Part shown: piece after piece, positions 6,144-13,225 of the stretch
How the letters are laid out: the number at the start of each line of letters is the position of its first letter
Position numbering within the stretch: the stretch's first letter is position 1
IMG/VR virus record: IMGVR_UViG_3300028388_003556
Span: 1 to 24,278 of that record
Direction: 5' to 3' (one strand)
DNA length: 24,278 nucleotides
Origin: a virus
Program-made: the position numbers and the translations under genes
Notes under the pieces: generated by a model
What the model was told of the DNA's origin: nothing
The model's input: the letters and a program-made list of their open reading frames with translations, nothing else
Databases searched by the model: none

Positions 6144-6377
6144 ATGAACACAGAACAACTACTCATCGCTGGAGCAGTGCTCGCAGTGCTGAACTACATT
6201 TCCGTATTCGCAGCACTCGCAACACTGAGATGGAAAGACGCTAGAGACAAGAAAAAAATCGCTAACGTCTTCATGCAACAGGTCGGAGAAAAACTCCAAA
6301 CCGAACACGATTTCCAGGACATCATCAACAACCTGAGAATCCAAGAACAAAACAAAGACGAAGAGGACAACAACTAA
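6144..6377 (+). CDS. Small membrane protein with a charged coiled-coil tail
   Basis: The 77-residue protein has one membrane segment at about residues 6-28, then a basic stretch (RWKDARDKKK) and a polar helical tail ending in Asp, Glu and Asn. The basic stretch suggests a cytoplasmic tail. It is the first gene of the operon, from a leaderless start. Its stop codon overlaps the next ATG by one base (TAATG). No family is recognised. Confidence 0.85.
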   Translation: MNTEQLLIAGAVLAVLNYISVFAALATLRWKDARDKKKIANVFMQQVGEKLQTEHDFQDIINNLRIQEQNKDEEDNN

Positions 6378-6865
6378 TGCCGAGTGCGGAAGAGCTACTC
6401 AAGCAAATGGGAATCGACCCAGAAGAAATCGACAAAAATTGGGACCGAAGAGGAGCCTGGGACCCAGAAGCACGACTAATCTGCTCATGCGGACACGGGA
6501 AAGGCAGACACGTAATTGAGCCAGACTTTGTTACATGTAACCCGAGCAAACTCAACTGCCCCTGCGGAAACTTTGTACCAGTACTCAAAGTGCAAGACAC
6601 CAGAAGCTTTCTCTCTAGAACCCAAGGCAGTGGGATTGACCACGCACTCATCAAAGGTCTTCGAATTGCTATGGAAAAGAACCAAGAAACCGAATGGATT
6701 GACGACCACTACAAATGCTTCCTGTGCGGAACCAAAGGCTACGAAACAGCTTTAACAATTACCGCACTAGAAGGACAACCAGAAACAGGACTGAGGAAAA
6801 GTAACGACGCAGAATTTGCTCGATACAACGGATTCCTCTGCGAAACATGTTGGGACCAAGTATGA
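6377..6865 (+). CDS. Protein with two zinc-ribbon-like cysteine clusters
   Basis: The 162-residue protein has a first cluster C36, C38, C54, C61, C63 (with H40 and H45) and a second cluster C114, C117, C155, C158, each able to hold zinc. The N-terminal helix is acidic. It overlaps its neighbours by one and four bases, so translation is coupled. The specific role is unknown; nucleic-acid or protein binding is the usual guess for such ribbons. Confidence 0.9.
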   Translation: MPSAEELLKQMGIDPEEIDKNWDRRGAWDPEARLICSCGHGKGRHVIEPDFVTCNPSKLNCPCGNFVPVLKVQDTRSFLSRTQGSGIDHALIKGLRIAMEKNQETEWIDDHYKCFLCGTKGYETALTITALEGQPETGLRKSNDAEFARYNGFLCETCWDQV

Positions 6866-7137
6866 AAAACCTAAGCGAACGACTCGACCCAGAACTCAAA
6901 AACATGATGGGAGCAGGACGCCTCGAACCCGAGGTCTACTCTCAACTCAAAACACTCATCGAACACAAACAAAATGAGTGGACCCAAGAAATGTCTGACG
7001 ACCTTAAACAAAAAGCCAAAGACTGGGAAGACATTATGGGACCAGAAAAAGAAGGATTCTATTCACTGGGACTACGACGCTCTGCCGACTTCATCACCGG
7101 GAAAAGCTCACTAGAAGAAGAACAAACCAATGAGTAG
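6862..7137 (+). CDS. Small helical protein, unknown function
   Basis: The 91-residue protein is charged and probably all helical. The ATG at 6862 is preferred over one 15 bases upstream because it forms an ATGA overlap with the preceding stop codon, as elsewhere in this operon. No motif is recognised. Confidence 0.83.
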   Translation: MKNLSERLDPELKNMMGAGRLEPEVYSQLKTLIEHKQNEWTQEMSDDLKQKAKDWEDIMGPEKEGFYSLGLRRSADFITGKSSLEEEQTNE

Positions 7138-7351
7138 AAAACTCGTCTACAGCATCCGACCATCTCGACTTAACCCAAAAATCTATGAAGCAACTGTTGA
7201 GTACATGCCCGGTCAGCGAAAAACCTTCGTAACCACAAGAAAAAATTTTGCGTGGCTAATTGCAGAAATTGAAAAAGCATTAGATAATAAAGTTCCTACC
7301 TTCACCGGAGGACAAAACATACAGAACGAGAAAGACAATGAACGTAACTAG
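7130..7351 (+). CDS. Small basic protein, unknown function
   Basis: The 73-residue protein begins MSRKLVYSIRPSR and looks like a beta-beta-alpha fold with an acidic-polar tail. It overlaps the gene before it by eight bases and the one after it by 14. Its pattern (strands, then LIAEIEKAL) resembles that of the next gene, so the two may be distant paralogues. Confidence 0.83.
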   Translation: MSRKLVYSIRPSRLNPKIYEATVEYMPGQRKTFVTTRKNFAWLIAEIEKALDNKVPTFTGGQNIQNEKDNERN

Positions 7352-7568
7352 CAGAAGAGAAATCACAGTCCACATCAATCCAGTAGAAGTAAACAACGAA
7401 GTAAGCATTTGGATTGGAACACTAGACCTCGACGGAGAGCAAATCATCGAACGCCGAGGAAAAACTTTTGAAGAACTATTTGCTAAAATCTACAAATACT
7501 GTTCAGAAGACAACAGCACGCTACCAGCAAGCTGGATGAAAGCACGCGGAGGAACGCCAATACAATGA
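7338..7568 (+). CDS. Small hypothetical protein
   Basis: The 76-residue protein opens with alternating strands (REITVHINPV, VSIWIGTLDL) followed by a helix (FEELFAKIYKY), a layout like that of the preceding gene. Its stop codon overlaps the next start (ATGA). Function unknown. Confidence 0.83.
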   Translation: MNVTSRREITVHINPVEVNNEVSIWIGTLDLDGEQIIERRGKTFEELFAKIYKYCSEDNSTLPASWMKARGGTPIQ

Positions 7569-7744
7569 ACGAACGACACGAAGTAGAACTTTCTGAAAAA
7601 GAAATTATGTTACTTATCGCTGCGATTCGAATCAGCGGGCTAAACCACTATCACGACAACCCTGAAGGAGCTCGTCCTAACAGGTTTCAACGCAAAATGA
7701 ATAAAATTATGAACAAGTTGGAATCAGCTTTGAGCGATGACTAA
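7565..7744 (+). CDS. 59-residue helical protein
   Basis: The product begins MNERHEVELSEKEIMLLIAAI and ends in ESALSDD; it looks like two helices joined by a polar loop (HYHDNPEG). It is linked by an ATGA overlap at its start and overlaps the next gene by eight bases at its end. No family is recognised. Confidence 0.8.
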   Translation: MNERHEVELSEKEIMLLIAAIRISGLNHYHDNPEGARPNRFQRKMNKIMNKLESALSDD

Positions 7745-7880
7745 TCAAAATCGTCACATCTGCCGAGTGTGTCACGGAGAAGGATTTTTCCAAGATGCAC
7801 AAGGCGGATGGTGGGATTGCCCTTACTGCGATGCAACAGGAACTACGAAACCAGCAGAAAAAGCTTGGTGGAAACGATAA
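7737..7880 (+). CDS. 47-residue DnaJ-type zinc-ribbon protein
   Basis: The protein is little more than a pair of half-sites, CRVCHGEGF and CPYCDATGT, the CxxCxGxG pattern of the DnaJ zinc-binding region. A single pair binds one zinc ion. A protein- or RNA-handling role would be inference. It overlaps the preceding gene by eight bases and lies nine bases before the next. Confidence 0.83.
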   Translation: MTNQNRHICRVCHGEGFFQDAQGGWWDCPYCDATGTTKPAEKAWWKR

Positions 7881-7889
7881 ACTTGCATC

Positions 7890-8639
7890 ATGGAAAAATT
7901 AAACTTTGACGAAGACCATCAAACCTGGGAAGCCTTCAAACATCTTGAAGAGTTTCGTTGGCTGTTCAACAAACTAGAAGTAGCGCTTCGCCAAGGTCTT
8001 CATGCTGGTCCAGCAGGGACAGCCCCCCACCACCCAGGACTCTATGTTTCTCGACCTATCTACAACACATACGGAATGGGAATCGGAGCCAAAAAATTTG
8101 CATACGACCCCGACCACGACTACGAAGATTTTATTAATCATGCCGTAGTCCCGCCAGGACATTTTTGGTGCGAATGGTTGACAGGACCACACCTCTCAAT
8201 CGACTATCAAAAAACATCTGCATCCAATTTTGAAACACGCTCCATCTGGGCCGGAAAACATATTGACGACGACAACCTCGTTAAATTCCAACAGTGGGAA
8301 AAACTACCCAAAGAATCATCACCCAACTGTTTCCTCCTGCCACTTAAATTTCCTTGGTGGGGAGTCAGTGCAACCCAAGACCTTCGAGACTTAGTTGAAG
8401 GTTTTAATGTCGAAATGAGAAACGGAAAAATTATCGAAGTACACCTTCGACATGGAAATGATTTGTATGATGACATGCCAGTCGGAACCCGAGTCATCCC
8501 AGTTTGGAATGATGATGAAATTCCAGAAGGCGTTGAGTTCAGACCAAACCTTCACAGCGACATGGAAAAATATTCAGCCAACGGAAACCTGACAGACGTC
8601 CGACGCGGATTTATCATCACACGACCACAAGACCAATAA
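7890..8639 (+). CDS. Conserved phage protein of unknown function
   Basis: The 249-residue protein has motifs I recall from hypothetical proteins of several tailed phages: SRPIYNTYGMGIGA (about residues 54-67) and GHFWCEWLTGPHLSIDY (about 90-106). The glycine-rich motif and the later acidic and basic residues (IIEVHLRHGND) might fit a nucleotide-binding enzyme such as an ATP-grasp relative, but that is speculation. It is the largest gene of this operon. Confidence 0.85.
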   Translation: MEKLNFDEDHQTWEAFKHLEEFRWLFNKLEVALRQGLHAGPAGTAPHHPGLYVSRPIYNTYGMGIGAKKFAYDPDHDYEDFINHAVVPPGHFWCEWLTGPHLSIDYQKTSASNFETRSIWAGKHIDDDNLVKFQQWEKLPKESSPNCFLLPLKFPWWGVSATQDLRDLVEGFNVEMRNGKIIEVHLRHGNDLYDDMPVGTRVIPVWNDDEIPEGVEFRPNLHSDMEKYSANGNLTDVRRGFIITRPQDQ

Positions 8640-8640
8640 C

Positions 8641-8787
8641 GTGCCAAAAGAAGAAAACAAAAAAGTACCGAGCGGTTGGTGCCTCACTGGTTACCACGCC
8701 AACTGTCCAGTTCGAATCATGCTAAGCGTTCAAAAAGAAGAACGGGTATGCTCTTGCGAATGTCATTCGACACGCCCAAAGAAGTAG
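8641..8787 (+). CDS. 48-residue Cys/His protein
   Basis: The frame starts with GTG one base after the preceding stop codon. It contains C-x3-H...C and then CSCECH, a pattern common in tiny actinophage proteins expected to bind zinc. It is the last gene of the operon that begins at 6144. Confidence 0.72.
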   Translation: MPKEENKKVPSGWCLTGYHANCPVRIMLSVQKEERVCSCECHSTRPKK

Positions 8788-9011
8788 TTTAAAAACACTT
8801 TTTTAACAGACCCAATTTCTACTCCACAACACCCCACTCTGCACCACCTTATTCCCAGATAATTAGAGGGATGCGAGCCTATCTAACCGCACCCCCAAAT
8901 CCAAAATTTGTTTAGGAAACCTGCCAACTCAGCCCATTTTCTCAAAATTTCGTCCGACGCCTTGTTGTAAAGTTATGTATTGAGTTGAAAAGTTCAACTT
9001 GAGGAGTGATT
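8788..9011. other. Intergenic region at a change in base composition
   Basis: The first bases hold a weak AT-rich hairpin (GTTTAAAAA with TTTTTTAAC). No clear promoter is visible. A 6-bp hairpin lies at 8984-8998 just before the next ribosome binding site. Genes to the left are rich in A and C on the plus strand; those to the right are rich in G and T. Confidence 0.6.
8984..8998 (+). promoter_or_regulatory. Hairpin next to the ribosome binding site of the first holin-like gene
   Basis: GTTGAA and TTCAAC pair around AAG, ending two bases before the GAGGAG of the gene at 9012. Such a hairpin could tune translation of a lysis gene or be part of an operator. It overlaps the palindrome AAGTTCAACTT, whose half-sites recur in the repeats at 11367-11687. 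Confidence 0.45.
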
Positions 9012-9284
9012 ATGGCGACGAAGAAAAAGCCTGCGTCTCCCCCGCTTAGTTGGAAGATGCGCCGTCGTGCGGTGTGGATTTCTTTGGGCATGGGAGTTGT
9101 CATGTGTTTGTCTTCGATTGTTCTTCTGTGGAATGACAAACTTGACACCGGCAATCTTATTGCGGGTGGGGTTTCGCTCATTGCCGTGGTTGTGACTGCT
9201 TACATTGGTGGCGCGACGTACGAAGACGTGAAGATGAAAATGAATGATGTCACGAATCAATTCTATGAAGGTTCCGAAAGGTAA
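9012..9284 (+). CDS. Two-helix membrane protein, holin-like
   Basis: The 90-residue protein has a basic N-terminus, membrane segments at about residues 20-40 and 48-68, a short loop with Asp and Lys, and a charged C-terminus. This is the layout of a class II holin or an antiholin. The ATG at 9012 is chosen for its GAGGAG at the proper distance, rather than a GTG six bases earlier. It lies two bases before the r1t-type holin gene, so the pair probably sets lysis timing together with the endolysin made from 3288-4298. Confidence 0.85.
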   Translation: MATKKKPASPPLSWKMRRRAVWISLGMGVVMCLSSIVLLWNDKLDTGNLIAGGVSLIAVVVTAYIGGATYEDVKMKMNDVTNQFYEGSER

Positions 9285-9286
9285 CT

Positions 9287-9496
9287 ATGACCAAGCTACA
9301 GAAGTATCTTGACTACGCGATTGAGCGTGCCATTAAGACGGTTGCTCAGACTGCCTTGGCGACTATTGGTATCGGCGCGGTGGGGTTTTTCACCGTGGAT
9401 TGGATGAACGTCGGTTCGGTTGCGCTCTTGGCGGGTGTGATGTCTTTGCTTAACTCGGTCTTGGATTACGACAAGCCCAAGAACGAGAACGACTAG
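9287..9496 (+). CDS. Holin, r1t type
   Basis: The 69-residue protein matches the r1t holin pattern: RAIKTVAQTALATIGIGAVG followed by VDW and a second hydrophobic helix (about residues 42-59) with a charged C-terminus. Holins of this family form membrane lesions that let endolysin reach the wall. It is followed by a strong terminator, so the two holin-like genes form one unit. Confidence 0.9.
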   Translation: MTKLQKYLDYAIERAIKTVAQTALATIGIGAVGFFTVDWMNVGSVALLAGVMSLLNSVLDYDKPKNEND

Positions 9497-9508
9497 TTTT
9501 CTAGACCG

Positions 9509-9560
9509 GCCCGCCGTTGCCCTCCGCCACCACCTGGGCACGGCGGGTCTTTTTAATTTT
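9509..9560 (+). terminator. Strong terminator after the holin genes
   Basis: CCCGCCGT(T)GCCC pairs with GGGCACGGCGGG through one bulged T. A run TCTTTTTAATTTTTT follows. Confidence 0.92.
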
Positions 9561-9578
9561 TTACTTGGAGGTAAAAAA

Positions 9579-9791
9579 ATGACAATTGACGTTACAAAGA
9601 TGACGGAGAAGCAGCTCGAGGCTCACGTCAAAAAGGAACAAAAAATTCGCGGCGAGATTGAAGCGCTGCGTCTAAAACTAGAGAACGCCGAGTATCGGAC
9701 GAAGACCGAGAAGCTGTTCATCAATAACCAGTATCAGCAGAAGTTCCGCGAGCTGGATATTCACATGGGGTACATCACAGAAGATGAGTGA
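9579..9791 (+). CDS. Small coiled-coil protein
   Basis: The 70-residue protein is a predicted coiled coil (KEQKIRGEIEALRLKLENAE). TTGGAGG lies before the ATG. It overlaps the terminase-small-like gene by eight bases, so the two are coupled. A role in packaging or assembly is inferred only from its neighbour. Confidence 0.85.
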   Translation: MTIDVTKMTEKQLEAHVKKEQKIRGEIEALRLKLENAEYRTKTEKLFINNQYQQKFRELDIHMGYITEDE

Positions 9792-10815
9792 CATTGTCAA
9801 CTTCGAACCGGAAGATAACGGCGAGGATGACACCGAGCCCGCTGTTGATTCACCGGTTGACTTGCGGCCTGACCTTGCCGCGTTGGGTTTGAATGAAATA
9901 GAACGCGGCGTGGTTGAGGACACGTATGAGAACCGTCAAGTGTTACGGCAAGCGCATATGCGTTGGGACGCGGTGTATTCGTCGACGGGTGCACCAACGG
10001 GTTTAATATCGGCCCGCACTGAGGAGCAGGTTCGTGAACGGCGAGTCATAAGTCTTCAGGAGAAGAAGCCTCTGCTTGTTGACCCGACGGATACTAATTC
10101 AGATTACGTAACGGGCTTGGACCTCATCATCGATGATGCCGCGTTGAAAATTACACCACCGTGGGTTGTTTCTGCGACGAGAAAATATCTTGATGAGCAA
10201 GAAGCGGGCGGCCCGCCCACTGCTAAACGTGCACCTCTTGCTCAACCGGTGCGGTGTCGAATTATTAAAACCGACGGCTTGCGCTGCATGTTGTGGTCTT
10301 CGGGTCGGATAAAAGATGACGGCCTCTGCCGGGTTCATTTAAAAACTCAACGGAAGAGCGGCGAGGACATAGAGCGTGCTCGAAAGAAACTTGTTCAAGC
10401 CGCTCCGTATGCCGTCGACATGTTGGAAGAGTTGATGGAGTCTGCGGTTTCGGAACCGGTGAAGCTTAAAGCGTCAACTGAAATTCTTGACCGTGCTGGC
10501 GTTCGAGGCGGCATGGAAGTTGATGTCGGCGTGGACGTGACGGATAGTCGAAGTCCCGCTCAAATTATCGGCGAGCGCTTAGCTCGACTTGCTGACGGTG
10601 CTCAAAGAACGGCTCGCGACTTGGTTGATGAAGCGGATATTCATGACGCTGAAGTTGTAGTTGAGGGTGAAGACGCAGCGGCCAGCGAAGAAAAGAAAGT
10701 TATTGAGAAGTCGGCGAGCGCTGCGTCCGGTGACTCAACGGATGACGGCGAGGACGGCTCGCTCGCTACGGATGAGATAACGGATGATGAGTTAGGGGAG
10801 TTCTCGAATGAGTGA
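9784..10815 (+). CDS. Terminase small subunit-like protein
   Basis: The 343-residue protein has an acidic N-terminus, a small Cys/His element (C158, C168, C182, H185) and a helical block at about residues 196-242 (AAPYAVDMLEELMES...VKLKASTEILDRAGVRGG). That block is typical of actinophage small terminase proteins, which recognise the packaging site and hand DNA to the large subunit. The C-terminal third is acidic and probably disordered. The large subunit gene is not in the window. A different DNA-binding role cannot be excluded. Confidence 0.72.
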   Translation: MSDIVNFEPEDNGEDDTEPAVDSPVDLRPDLAALGLNEIERGVVEDTYENRQVLRQAHMRWDAVYSSTGAPTGLISARTEEQVRERRVISLQEKKPLLVDPTDTNSDYVTGLDLIIDDAALKITPPWVVSATRKYLDEQEAGGPPTAKRAPLAQPVRCRIIKTDGLRCMLWSSGRIKDDGLCRVHLKTQRKSGEDIERARKKLVQAAPYAVDMLEELMESAVSEPVKLKASTEILDRAGVRGGMEVDVGVDVTDSRSPAQIIGERLARLADGAQRTARDLVDEADIHDAEVVVEGEDAAASEEKKVIEKSASAASGDSTDDGEDGSLATDEITDDELGEFSNE

Positions 10816-10975
10816 TGAAGAGTTTGAGGCTTTGGTTGAGGAACATGCTAGACGGCTCGAGGAGGACATTGTTTTGTGTCGAACCCGCGATGAGCATTTG
10901 CGGGTAACGGCCCGCGCTAATGAAGCTCGTCAAATAGCGTCGATTGTTCATGACCGTCGGACAAACACTGTTTAG
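10808..10975 (+). CDS. 55-residue helical protein
   Basis: The protein begins MSDEEFEALVEEHARRLEED and is charged and helical throughout. It overlaps the terminase-like gene by eight bases, so translation is coupled. Function unknown. Confidence 0.78.
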   Translation: MSDEEFEALVEEHARRLEEDIVLCRTRDEHLRVTARANEARQIASIVHDRRTNTV

Positions 10976-10983
10976 TTTTCTTA

Positions 10984-10989
10984 TATAAT
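10984..10989 (+). promoter_or_regulatory. -10 box of a leaderless promoter
   Basis: A consensus TATAAT is followed by exactly six bases and the ATG at 10996. There is no ribosome binding site. The -35 is poor (near 10961-10966). Confidence 0.65.
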
Positions 10990-10995
10990 TTTTGT

Positions 10996-11166
10996 ATGAA
11001 CGGCGAGCGTGACCCCGAGTGGTTTGAGACGGATTGTTTTTGGTGCGGAACCATCTACAACCCGTCCATTAATGTGTGTCCCCGTTGCGCTAGTGATATT
11101 TTAACAGGTCCAATTGAAATTGTCAATTTTAAAGATGACGGCGAGTCCTATGACCACGAACAGTAA
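10996..11166 (+). CDS. 56-residue zinc-ribbon protein
   Basis: The protein has CFWCG and CPRC half-sites 14 residues apart, a rubredoxin/zinc-ribbon arrangement, then an acidic tail. It starts from a leaderless promoter and overlaps the next gene by 17 bases. No specific role can be assigned. Confidence 0.82.
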   Translation: MNGERDPEWFETDCFWCGTIYNPSINVCPRCASDILTGPIEIVNFKDDGESYDHEQ

Positions 11167-11323
11167 ACCGCACCAGGACGAAGACTTCTTACGGCGAGAG
11201 ATTGAAGCGGGTGGTAATTCTCGAAGCATCTCCGCAAAACTCGGCGTGAGCTGGAAGCTCGTTGAGATTTATTTGCGACGGTACGGTATTGAGCACAAGC
11301 CGTATACCTGGGGAGAAAAATAA
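11150..11323 (+). CDS. 57-residue helix-turn-helix protein
   Basis: The segment SRSISAKLGVSWKLVEIYLRR has the pattern of a homeodomain-like helix-turn-helix, so DNA binding is likely. The ATG at 11150 is favoured over one 36 bases upstream because it begins close to the end of the zinc-ribbon gene. The gene borders the repeat-rich segment at 11324-11831, whose repeats are possible binding sites. Confidence 0.75.
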   Translation: MTTNSKPHQDEDFLRREIEAGGNSRSISAKLGVSWKLVEIYLRRYGIEHKPYTWGEK

Positions 11324-11366
11324 CGGCCTGCCCCTAGCACGAACCACCGACATTTACGCAGCGGCC

Positions 11367-11387
11367 TGTCAACTTCTCAATAACTTT
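11367..11387 (+). repeat. 21-base repeat, copy 1
   Basis: TGTCAACTTC, two variable bases, AATAACTTT. It contains two AACTT half-sites 11 bases apart, about one helical turn. Confidence 0.8.
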
Positions 11388-11533
11388 CATTAAACGGCCT
11401 GCCGCGTACAGAGTTAATTCTAAGACTGTACGGTAACGGCCTGGATGAACGGCCCGCGTGTTTACTGGGCTGTAGCACGTTGACGGTGCATGTGCAAAGA
11501 ATTTCCCTGTGGTGGAAATTCAACCGGTAACGG

Positions 11534-11566
11534 GTCCAGGTAAAAAATAGAGTCCAGGTAAAAAAT
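11534..11566 (+). repeat. 15-base direct repeat, two copies
   Basis: GTCCAGGTAAAAAAT occurs at 11534-11548 and 11552-11566, an 18-base period. CAGGTAAAAAA occurs again in inverted form at 11683-11693, against the third 21-base repeat. Confidence 0.8.
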
Positions 11567-11604
11567 TCCGAAAAGTAAAATTTAGCGCTGCGTCCGAAGC
11601 CGGT

Positions 11605-11625
11605 TGTCAACTTCAAAATAACTTT
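11605..11625 (+). repeat. 21-base repeat, copy 2
   Basis: Identical to copy 1 except for the two variable bases (AA here). It starts 238 bases after copy 1. Confidence 0.8.
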
Positions 11626-11666
11626 GTGAACGGATTCCGCCGCAGCGGTTCAAGGGCCATGTAAAA

Positions 11667-11687
11667 TGTCAACTTCCAAATAACTTT
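11667..11687 (+). repeat. 21-base repeat, copy 3
   Basis: Identical to the other copies except for the two variable bases (CA here). It starts 62 bases after copy 2 and runs into TTTTTTACCTG, the inverted form of the neighbouring 15-base repeat. Confidence 0.8.
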
Positions 11688-11753
11688 TTTACCTGAAAGG
11701 CCATCCGCATCAAACCGGGGATGACACGCTAAAAAACTTTTTTCTGTTTCAAC

Positions 11754-11782
11754 TTGACATGGTCTTTTTTGTGTGCAATCAT
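11754..11782 (+). promoter_or_regulatory. Promoter for 11832-12197
   Basis: TTGACA, a 17-base spacer and AATCAT. The -10 is weak, but the arrangement matches the promoter at 16266 (GATTATCTAC there, AATCATCTAC here). Confidence 0.65.
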
Positions 11783-11831
11783 CTACGTATAACTCAATAG
11801 AGAAACCATCTATCAACTAGGGAGGAAATCC

Positions 11832-12017
11832 ATGAAAAAGCAAGAGCTAATAGAGAAGCTGGCCTTCTACTCGGATGACGAGCATCTCGCGTTTGCGTGG
11901 TTCGATAAGGAAGAGATTGGCGAGCACCTTTCTGACGAAGAGTGGGAAGCCAAGTGCGACGACCTCTTCTTAAGCGATACCATCAAGAACATCGCTGAAG
12001 ACATCGTGAACACCTAA
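11832..12017 (+). CDS. 61-residue acidic protein
   Basis: The protein is acidic and probably helical (FDKEEIGEHLSDEEWEAKCDD). GGGAGG precedes the ATG. It is the first gene of a two-gene unit bounded by its own promoter and by a terminator at 12209. Function unknown. Confidence 0.82.
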   Translation: MKKQELIEKLAFYSDDEHLAFAWFDKEEIGEHLSDEEWEAKCDDLFLSDTIKNIAEDIVNT

Positions 12018-12032
12018 GCAAGGGAGCACATC

Positions 12033-12197
12033 ATGAAGTACAAAGTCACCGAGGTTCCCGCCGAGGAGGATGCCAAGCGCAAACTCCCATCGTGGACATA
12101 CACCATCTCCGGGGTTGAGTTCGAAACAGTCACATCGTTTTGGGACTACCTCAAGGCCAGCAAGGTCATCGAGGACTACCAGGTAGAAAAGGTGTAA
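12033..12197 (+). CDS. 54-residue hypothetical protein
   Basis: The product begins MKYKVTEVPAEEDAKRK and contains strands WTYTISGVEFETV and a helix FWDYLKASKVIEDY. AAGGGAG precedes the ATG, 15 bases after the upstream stop codon. Its beta-beta-alpha layout is shared with other tiny genes further right (21763, 23031). Confidence 0.78.
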   Translation: MKYKVTEVPAEEDAKRKLPSWTYTISGVEFETVTSFWDYLKASKVIEDYQVEKV

Positions 12198-12208
12198 ACC
12201 AGGGAAAG

Positions 12209-12235
12209 GGTCCCCGCTTCGGCGGGGGCCTTTTT
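12209..12235 (+). terminator. Terminator
   Basis: GGTCCCCGC and GCGGGGGCC form a 9-bp stem with a TTCG tetraloop, followed by TTTTT. Confidence 0.92.
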
Positions 12236-12266
12236 CTTTGTCAAGTAAAAAATTCTATGTTTCGAC

Positions 12267-12296
12267 TTGACAAGGTAAATGTCAGTGGTCTATGTT
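12267..12296 (+). promoter_or_regulatory. Promoter for 12355-12998
   Basis: TTGACA, an 18-base spacer and TATGTT. The spacer contains ATGTCAGTGGTC, close to the spacers of the promoters at 20731 and 22348. Confidence 0.75.
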
Positions 12297-12304
12297 ATGT
12301 ACCA

Positions 12305-12320
12305 CGGCATTCAAATGCCG
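12305..12320 (+). promoter_or_regulatory. Leader hairpin
   Basis: CGGCAT and ATGCCG pair around TCAA in the 5' leader of the gene at 12355. Flanking TGTTAT and ATAACA could extend the fold. It may protect or regulate the message. Confidence 0.55.
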
Positions 12321-12354
12321 AGAAATGATATAACAACAGAAAGAGAGAAATGAA

Positions 12355-12795
12355 ATGGAAGAAATGAATATCAGTTCCAACGTGGAGTGGAAAGCTCCCC
12401 CGAGGCCGGTGCGTTACAAGCGCAACGTTTACGACTGGAATGAGATTGCCAGCAAGCTGAAGAGCAACCCCAACGAGTGGGCTGTTGTCGCAAGCGATGT
12501 CAATCCATCAGTTGTCACGCACATCCGGCGCGGACGCTTGAAGCCGTTTGCTCCTGAGGGTTCCTTTGAGGCGTCTGGCCAAGGACGCAACGAAAACGGC
12601 TACACCAAGGAGCTCTACGTACGGTACGTCGGTAGCGAGTCGGCAAGCGCTGAAGCTACCGCGGAGGAAGTTCTTCCCGTCACTGAGACGGCGAGCGCCC
12701 CTGAATATCGTGTGGTGAGTTTCAACGACCAGGAACCCACTCCGACGGCAAGCCCCGCTAACCCGACGGACTTCTTCAACGACCCCGAGCTTTAA
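12355..12795 (+). CDS. Conserved actinophage protein
   Basis: The 146-residue protein has the pattern VEWKAPPRPVRYKR, a helix with IASKLKSNPNEWAVV, and GSFEASGQGRNE...LYVRYVG, which I recall from small actinophage proteins of unknown function. The C-terminal 50 residues are Ala-, Pro- and Thr-rich and probably disordered. Its stop codon overlaps the next ATG by one base. Confidence 0.83.
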   Translation: MEEMNISSNVEWKAPPRPVRYKRNVYDWNEIASKLKSNPNEWAVVASDVNPSVVTHIRRGRLKPFAPEGSFEASGQGRNENGYTKELYVRYVGSESASAEATAEEVLPVTETASAPEYRVVSFNDQEPTPTASPANPTDFFNDPEL

Positions 12796-12998
12796 TGAGG
12801 CCCGGCGAGAAGTACCTCGGTCGGACGGTGTACTGCCACAACTCCGACTGTAAACGGTACGGGTATGTGCACTTCCGGCAGGTGATTGTCGAAAGCTTTG
12901 TCGACCACGAAAAGCTGACTTTCACCTGTCCGGGGTGCGGGAGCATGCATATCGTCGAAACCGAACGGGTGTTTGACAACACACAGTTTATGCTTTAG
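12795..12998 (+). CDS. 67-residue zinc-ribbon protein whose stop codon lies in a -10 box
   Basis: Half-sites CHNSDC and CPGCG lie about 29 residues apart, as in a zinc ribbon. It is coupled to the gene before it (TAATG). The last codons (TTTGACAAC) contain the -35 of the next promoter, and the stop codon TAG opens its -10 box (TAGTGT). Binding of nucleic acid is likely for the fold but not shown. Confidence 0.83.
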   Translation: MRPGEKYLGRTVYCHNSDCKRYGYVHFRQVIVESFVDHEKLTFTCPGCGSMHIVETERVFDNTQFML

Positions 12999-13001
12999 TG
13001 T
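12973..13001 (+). promoter_or_regulatory. Promoter embedded in the end of the preceding gene
   Basis: TTGACA, a 17-base spacer and TAGTGT. The first three bases of the -10 are the stop codon of 12795-12998. A dyad (GTTGA-CATA-TCAAC, 13000-13013) covers the predicted start. Confidence 0.78.
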
Positions 13002-13032
13002 TGACATATCAACCCCAACGGAAGGAGACACA

Positions 13033-13212
13033 ATGTCGAATACGGTTGAAGTAGCGGTAATACCAACATGCGACTTCTGCGCACTGGATGCAAAGTATGA
13101 TTCGCAAACCCACCTGGGTCCTTGGGCGTATCTTTGCCAAGAGCACTGGCACGCGTATGGAGTCCAAAAGCTTGGGACTGGTTTTGGCCAAAAGTTGGTC
13201 CTCAAAAAATAA
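13033..13212 (+). CDS. 59-residue actinophage zinc-finger protein
   Basis: The pattern CDFC...GPWAYLCQEHWHAYG...GTGFGQKL is one I recall from many actinophages: two cysteines, then C-x2-H and a conserved Gly-rich end. It should bind one zinc ion. The ATG at 13033 follows GAAGGAG. The gene has its own promoter and terminator. Confidence 0.88.
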   Translation: MSNTVEVAVIPTCDFCALDAKYDSQTHLGPWAYLCQEHWHAYGVQKLGTGFGQKLVLKK

Positions 13213-13225
13213 TTTAAAAACGCAG

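Larger units (their letters stand above)
11324..11831. other. 508-base non-coding segment with several repeat families
   Basis: No convincing gene is present. It holds ACGGCCTG or close variants at 11323, 11361, 11394, 11436 and 11449; three copies of a 21-base element; two copies of a 15-base element plus an inverted partial copy; and the promoter of the next gene at its right end. Its place beside a terminase-small-like gene would fit a packaging site. A replication origin or a control region is also possible. Confidence 0.75.

Noticed and set aside
11367-11687. Minus-strand promoters from TTGACA inside the 21-base repeats
   Set aside because: None of the copies has a -10-like hexamer 16-19 bases downstream on the minus strand.
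11361-11693. CRISPR-like array from the repeats
   Set aside because: Repeats are few, short and unevenly spaced, with no cas genes; they fit binding sites better.
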